64,000 bases of DNA from Smallanthus sonchifolius (taxonomy: Eukaryota > Streptophyta > Magnoliopsida > Asterales > Asteraceae): assembly GCA_023525975.1 (NCBI GenBank), contig CM042034.1, forward strand, positions 2,673,501 to 2,737,500, given 5' to 3'. The stretch's first letter is position 1. Every line of letters begins with the position of its first letter. Below, in pieces: positions 59,452-64,000 of the stretch. The translations under genes and the position numbers were made by a program. The notes below the pieces were generated by a model, which made no database searches, was not told the DNA's origin, and worked only from the letters and a program-made list of their open reading frames with translations.

Positions 59452-62400
59452 ATGGCCACTCTTCTTTCATCTTCTTCTTCATCCTCTCTCGTCTCCTCCA
59501 CCAATCTCTCTCCCCCTTCTCTCCCCTCCCTCTCTCTCTCCTCCCTCTCTCTCTCCTCCCTATCTCCCTCCTCCATCTCTCTCTCTCACCGCTCTCTCTC
59601 ATCATCTTCAAGAAAACACTCTCTCTCCTCATTCACAGTCAAAGCTGTTGCTTCAGAGAAGAAGAAAGTGCTGATAGTCAACACCAACAGTGGTGGCCAT
59701 GCTGTCATTGGTTTCTACTTTGCTAAAGAGCTTTTGGACTCTGGTCATCATGTTACTGTTCTTACTGTTGGTGATGAAGGATCAGATAAGATGAAGAAGC
59801 CACCCTTCACTAGATTTTCTGTAAGTTTTTTTTTATATAATTTGAACATGTTTTTGAGATGTAAAGTTGATGATAAATTGTGGGTTTGTTGTAGGAAATT
59901 GTGGAAGGAGGTGGGAAGACTGTTTGGGGGGATGTTGGTGCAATTGGGTCAGTTTTGGAAGGATTGACTTTTGATGTTGTTTTGGATAACAATGGTAAAG
60001 ATTTGGATACTGTGAGGTTAGTTTTGGTCGAATTACAATGGTGAATTTAGGCCCTGTAAAACGGGCGGGTCAGGTAACGGGTCAAACTGGGTTCGAGTCT
60101 GTAAGTTTTGTTTTATAAAGTGTCATTACGAGAAAATCTCAAAGGCTCCAAAATTTACAAATTTATTATGATTTTTATTTTGGGTTGAGTAACGGCTCAA
60201 AACGGGTTCTGAGCAAAATGGGTTGAGATTAAAAATGTCCGCTCATTACAAAAGAATATCAGATTGTTATTACAAGAAAATCTCAAAGGCTCCAAATTGA
60301 CAAATTAATTATGATCTTTATTTCGGGTCCAGTTGGGTAACGGGTCAAAACGGGTTCCGAGTAAAATGGGTTCGGATCAAATCTGTCCGCTTTAAAAGGT
60401 ATCTATACAAAAAAATATCAAATTGTCATTACAAGAAAATCTCAAAGGTTCCAAATTTACAAACTTATTATGATCTTCATTTTGGGTCGGGTTGGGTAAT
60501 GGGTCAAAACAGGCTCTGAGTGAAATGGTTCTGAATTCTGATCAAAACTGTCTGGTTTAAAAGGTATCTTTAGAAAAAAATATCAAATTGTCATTACAAG
60601 AAAATCTCAAAGGCTCCAAATTTATAAATTTGTTATGTCCTTTATTTCGGTTACTTAAAAAGGTTAAAATGTTGGTTACTTGCAGGCCAGTGGCAGATTG
60701 GGCAAAGAGTACTGGTGTAGGACAGTTTTTGTTCATCAGTAGTGCTGGAATTTACAAGTCAACTGATGAGCCACCTCATGTTGAAGGGGTACTCATCTTA
60801 ACCTTTAAATAATTGTGTTTTATAATTTATAAAAATGCAAAAGAAGAACACTCAAGATGATACAATGTAGCAAATGAAATGCCCTAGATAGCCGATATAC
60901 AAACCAAGTTTTTTTACTGTTCCACTAAAGTAACTTAAACTTTTTTTCTAACTATAAAACCACTCGGGTTTCAGTATTGTTTTATTATTGTGAAAGTTTA
61001 AATAAATGGTTAAAACTAAGGGATGATGAAACTTGTGATTACTTGTGTAATGTGATTAAAAGAAATAGTTTAACAAGTTATGGAAAAAAAAATTGAAACT
61101 TGAGGGATTTTAAAGTTCAGAAAAACCTTAGTGAAACAATAAACTTTGTTACTATTTCATGACTTTCTCCCAATCTTAATCACATGTTTTTGTTTAATAT
61201 TTTGAGTAATTTTTTCATAATAATCACAGGATACTGTCAAAGCTGATGCTGGTCATGTTGCAGTTGAGAAATACATCTCTGAGGTTTTTGGAAATTGGGC
61301 AAGCTTTCGCCCACAATATATGATCGGCTCTGGCAACAACAAAGATTGTGAAGAGTGGTTCTTTGATCGTAAGTCTCACCCATTTACTTATGAATAAGCC
61401 TGGCAAAACGGGCGGGGCAGGTCAGGCCAGATAATGGGTCAAAATTGGTTCAAGTCAAAAGGGGCCCTTTAAAAAACTATTATATTGGTTCGGGTCAAAC
61501 CAAAATGAGTCAAAATTGGTTCAAGTCAAAAGGGGCCCTTTAAAAAACTATTATATTGGTTCGGGTCAAACCAAAATGGGCTCAGGTTGAAAAAGTCATT
61601 TTAGGGGAAAAAAATACTATCAAAATAGGTTCACTCGCTATAATTTTTTATTGCGGCTAGTGGTGACGGGTGGAGGTGGCGGAGGAGGCGGTGATGGTGG
61701 TGACATCATGGTGCGGCAGTGATGACAGTGGCGGAGTTGGATGGCGGCGGTGGTGTTTTACCTCAAATATGTCAAATAAAAAAATATCTAGAAACAGAAC
61801 AGGTGAAAGTCTATTCATGTACGTTTTCTAAATCGTTTATTTTCAAAACAGGTATTGTGAGGGGGAGGCCCGTTCCAATCCCGGGCTCGGGTATGCAACT
61901 AACAAACATTTCACACGTTAAGGATTTATCATCTATGTTAACAAAAGCAGTCGAGAATCCAACTGCTGCAAGTGGGAATATCTTCAACTGTGTTAGTGAC
62001 CGGGCTGTGACCCTGGACGGTATGGCTAAGTTATGTGCTAAAGCAGCGGGCTTACCCGTTGAGATTGTGCACTATGATCCAAAATCCATTGGGAGCGATG
62101 CAAAGAAAGCTTTTCCTTTCCGCAATATGGTATGAATACTATGAATGCATTATGCAACCTCACTAGACATGGTAGTTTTAACCCGTTTACTTAACAACGA
62201 GTCGATTTGAGTAGTACCACAAATCTACCCGAGGGGTCTACTCAAAAACTTAGGCGGGTCAACGGGTCAAACGGTTTAAAAGTCTGATACTATTTTTAGT
62301 TCATACCACCACTAAACTATTTTATTAAAAGATTTAAATCACTATTTATAGTAATATTGTTTGGAAAATGCTAACCAGTTACCCGACCCGAACCGTCCAT

Positions 62401-62951
62401 CTTGCCACCTCTAGTAGTCATGCATGCATGTTTTGTTGAACAAAGTACAGACAAGGTGGTAATTTTAAACCATTTACTTATGAGTTGGTCGGTTTTAGCA
62501 GTGTTGTATCTTAAACAGGTCTATTCACGGGTCATACGGTTTAAAAGTACATTTTTAATACTACCTCTAAACTGTTTTATTGAAAGATTTAAATCACTAT
62601 TTATTATAACATTATTTGAAAAATGCTAACCAGTTACCCAACCCGACCCGTCCATCCATCCTACCACCTCTAGTAGTCATGCATGCATGTTTTGTTGCAC
62701 AAGGTACAACTCATGTAGCAGGATGAAGGGCAAAATAGTAATTAACAGTTTATGGTGGTTTTTTGCAGCATTTCTATGCAGAACCAAGAGCTGCAAAAGA
62801 CCTTTTAGGATGGAAAAGTACCACAAATCTACCAGAAGATTTGAAAGAGAGATTTGAAGAGTATGTGAAGATAGGGAGAGACAAGAAGGCCATTAAATTC
62901 GATATCGATGATAAGATATTAGAATCCCTAAAAGTCCCGGCTGCGGTCTGA
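59452..62951 (+). CDS. CSP41A: CSP41a, chloroplast stem-loop binding protein of 41 kDa
   Basis: Exons 59452-59820, 59895-60016, 60686-60788, 61230-61368, 61852-62129 and 62769-62951 join in frame to 397 aa (about 406 in Arabidopsis). CSP41a is an abundant stromal RNA-binding protein with endonuclease activity that, with CSP41b, stabilises and processes plastid transcripts and ribosomes. Residues 1-64 are a very Ser/Leu-rich transit peptide. After it KKVLIVNTNSGGHAVIG starts the Rossmann fold of the atypical short-chain dehydrogenase family; further signatures are FDVVLDNNGKDLDTVRP, FLFISSAGIY, SFRPQYMIGSGNNKDCEEWF, NISHVKDLSSML and LPEDLKERFEEY. The start is the first ATG in the transit peptide. 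All introns are GT-AG. Tandem repeats and GGGTCAA-type pieces fill introns 2, 4 and 5. Confidence 0.96.
60121..60660. repeat. Tandem repeat, four units, CSP41a intron 2
   Basis: Units of about 144-165 bp start near 60121, 60265, 60424 and 60589 with TGTCATTACAAGAAAATCTC. They contain GGGTTGGGTAACGGGTCAAA; the last unit is truncated before exon 3. Confidence 0.85.
61439..61580. repeat. 71-bp tandem duplication, CSP41a intron 4
   Basis: Two nearly identical copies beginning TCAAAATTGGTTCAAGTC at 61439 and 61510, each with GGGGCCCTTTAAAA. Confidence 0.9.
61660..61760. repeat. GGTGGCGG-type simple repeat, CSP41a intron 4
   Basis: Purine-rich imperfect GGN repeat, strikingly GC-rich against its surroundings and about 100 bp from exon 5. 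It has no coding role in the model. Confidence 0.8.
62158..62700. repeat. Duplicated GGGTCAA-family repeat, CSP41a intron 5
   Basis: Two copies (about 62158-62412 and 62447-62670) end in CCACCTCTAGTAGTCATGCA and share the following TGCATGTTTTGTTG, at a 259-bp period. The element and its flank were therefore duplicated together. Confidence 0.8.
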
Positions 62952-63147
62952 TATCAAAAAAAGATCATAAAGTATGAGTTTATATTCATGAATGTATGTC
63001 AAAATGACCAATGTTTGGTGTGTATCAAACGGGTCAGGTCGGGTTGACCTAAGATACCTTTTGTAACTCTTTTATCCAATTTTTTGTAACTTCTTGAAAA
63101 ATGAGAGATGTAACTAAATTCTTATGTGCATGTAATTACATTGCCTC

Positions 63148-63153
63148 AATAAA
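63148..63153 (+). promoter_or_regulatory. Probable CSP41a polyadenylation signal
   Basis: AATAAA about 195 bp after the stop codon, preceded by TTGTAAC-type upstream elements, as in plant 3' ends. Confidence 0.5.
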
Positions 63154-63193
63154 TGTTTTGTGATTAAAAAAATTCAATAAGAAGACTACAGTG

Positions 63194-63690
63194 TAGAGGT
63201 GACAATTTCTCTCTAACTGGTCAAACATGTAAACTTAAAAAATGTAGCTAAAAGGAACATTATACGATCATAGAGGTATGATAGCAGGTGTAATAATATT
63301 CGACATGCTAATTCCATATAAAGATTTATAATTCTAGGACAAAAAGTGTTGGTGAACCCAACCTGGTCGATTTGACCCGTAGCAGAAGTTGTTTGTTTTC
63401 ATCCATTACCCACCCCGCCCATTTTACCATCTCTACCCACAAACCAGTATTTGACTCGTATCTCTACCCACAAACCAGTATTTGACTCGTATCTCTACCC
63501 ACAAACCAATATTTCTAACGGATCAAATATGTAAACTACATAAATTGTAGCTAAAAGGAAAATCTTACTATCATAGAAGTATGATAGCATGTGTAATAAT
63601 ATTCAACATGCTAGTTCCTTATATAAAGATTTATAATTTTTGTACAAAAAAGTGTTTCGGTGAACTCAACCTGTAGCTTCCAAAGAGTTC
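63194..63690. repeat. Duplicated MITE-like segment with 31-bp tandem array
   Basis: A GGGTCAA-family copy at about 63194-63436 starts TAGAGGTGACAATTT. It is followed by about three units of 31 bp (CTCTACCCACAAACCAGTAT and following, about 63431-63510). A second copy of its interior then follows (about 63515-63675), sharing ATAGAAGTATGATAGCA-like sequence. Confidence 0.7.
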
Positions 63691-63958
63691 ACCTCTCATT
63701 TTGCATAATGTATCGGTTTTTGCTATTTTGACTATTCCTTTTACCATTAACATTATGAGCTACCTGGACAATGTAAAGGGTTGTGGGGGAGTTTGGGAGG
63801 GACTCAATAAGTGTTTTTGACATCAACGATGCTATCATAGGAATGAGAAGTTGGCGGAGAATTTGCATTTTAGTTTCAGAAATGCGAGAGTCAACATCAA
63901 GCAGACCATCAACTAAGTTTTTTAAGTGACGACAAAATAAGGTGATAGACATTATCAT
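63689..63958 (-). pseudogene. Possible LTR-retrotransposon gag fragment
   Basis: An 89-codon minus-strand frame contains CRHLKNLVDGLLDVDSRIS and ETKMQILRQLL. This looks like the N-terminal part of Copia-type gag (pattern HLKxLxDxLxxVDxxIS). The expected continuation is not found in frame, so it is a decayed piece. The match is weak. Confidence 0.35.
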
Positions 63959-64000
63959 TTTTCTAGTATTACGAAAAGTGTCTTGAAGTTAAAGCATATG

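Larger units (their letters stand above)
62952..64000. other. Region downstream of CSP41a
   Basis: Contains the CSP41a 3' UTR with a probable poly(A) signal at 63148, a duplicated MITE-like segment with a small tandem array, and a possible gag fragment at the right edge. No further gene could be supported. Confidence 0.6.

Noticed and set aside
1..64000. CRISPR arrays, operons, Shine-Dalgarno sites or other bacterial features
   Set aside because: The window is plant nuclear DNA with spliced genes; tandem repeats present lack spacer structure.

Overview
This is a gene-rich plant nuclear window. It is AT-rich, every real gene is split by GT-AG introns, and the intergenic and intronic DNA is full of small DNA transposons. 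The encoded proteins are those of a dicot. The very abundant short elements built from GGGTCAA/TTGACCC motifs resemble those of Asteraceae genomes as I remember them, so the family-level guess (Asteraceae) is inference, not proof.

Layout. 1-6.1 kb is intergenic, with a complete non-autonomous Helitron. A TBL10/11-like wall-polysaccharide O-acetyltransferase lies on + (6089-9194). Five genes in a row then lie on -: the TFIIH helicase XPD/UVH6 (11768-19320, 12 exons, 756 aa), a p31comet/MAD2L1-binding-protein homologue (24101-28139, 7 exons, 282 aa), the second plastid SecY translocase SCY2 (29682-38152, 13 exons, 585 aa), the plastid dynamin-like GTPase FZL (40001-51520, 11 exons, 923 aa) and a conserved coiled-coil protein of unknown function (52788-55413, 6 exons, 371 aa). 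The plastid RNA-binding protein CSP41a (59452-62951, 6 exons, 397 aa) follows on +. All seven models were joined by hand from splice sites, with reading phase checked across every junction; none is broken. A decayed CIN-type TCP gene (39215-39705, +) and a LINE 3' end (56872-57475, +) are pseudogenes.

The genes do not form a pathway. Three products act in plastids (SCY2 and FZL on inner membranes, CSP41a on stromal RNA), XPD acts in transcription and nucleotide excision repair, and p31comet in checkpoint and meiotic HORMA-protein remodelling. FZL and UVH6 are, from memory, also near neighbours on Arabidopsis chromosome 1, so part of the block may be ancient microsynteny.

The accessory layer is unusually legible. 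Seven short elements have target-site duplications that can be read directly, most of them inside introns: XPD has two, SCY2 one, FZL three, and one lies in the intergenic stretch at 10 kb. There are also two Helitron ends of the CTAG type, tRNA-derived SINE-like units, intronic minisatellites, and a repeated degenerate family with TAGAGGTGGCAA ends. The coiled-coil gene carries an in-frame 144-bp duplication in its last exon and a separate 63-bp tandem repeat running through its stop codon. I found no clear novel multi-gene system; the most unusual items are these duplications, the telomere-like mini-array inside a foldback element, and the TCP relic that has lost its basic region.
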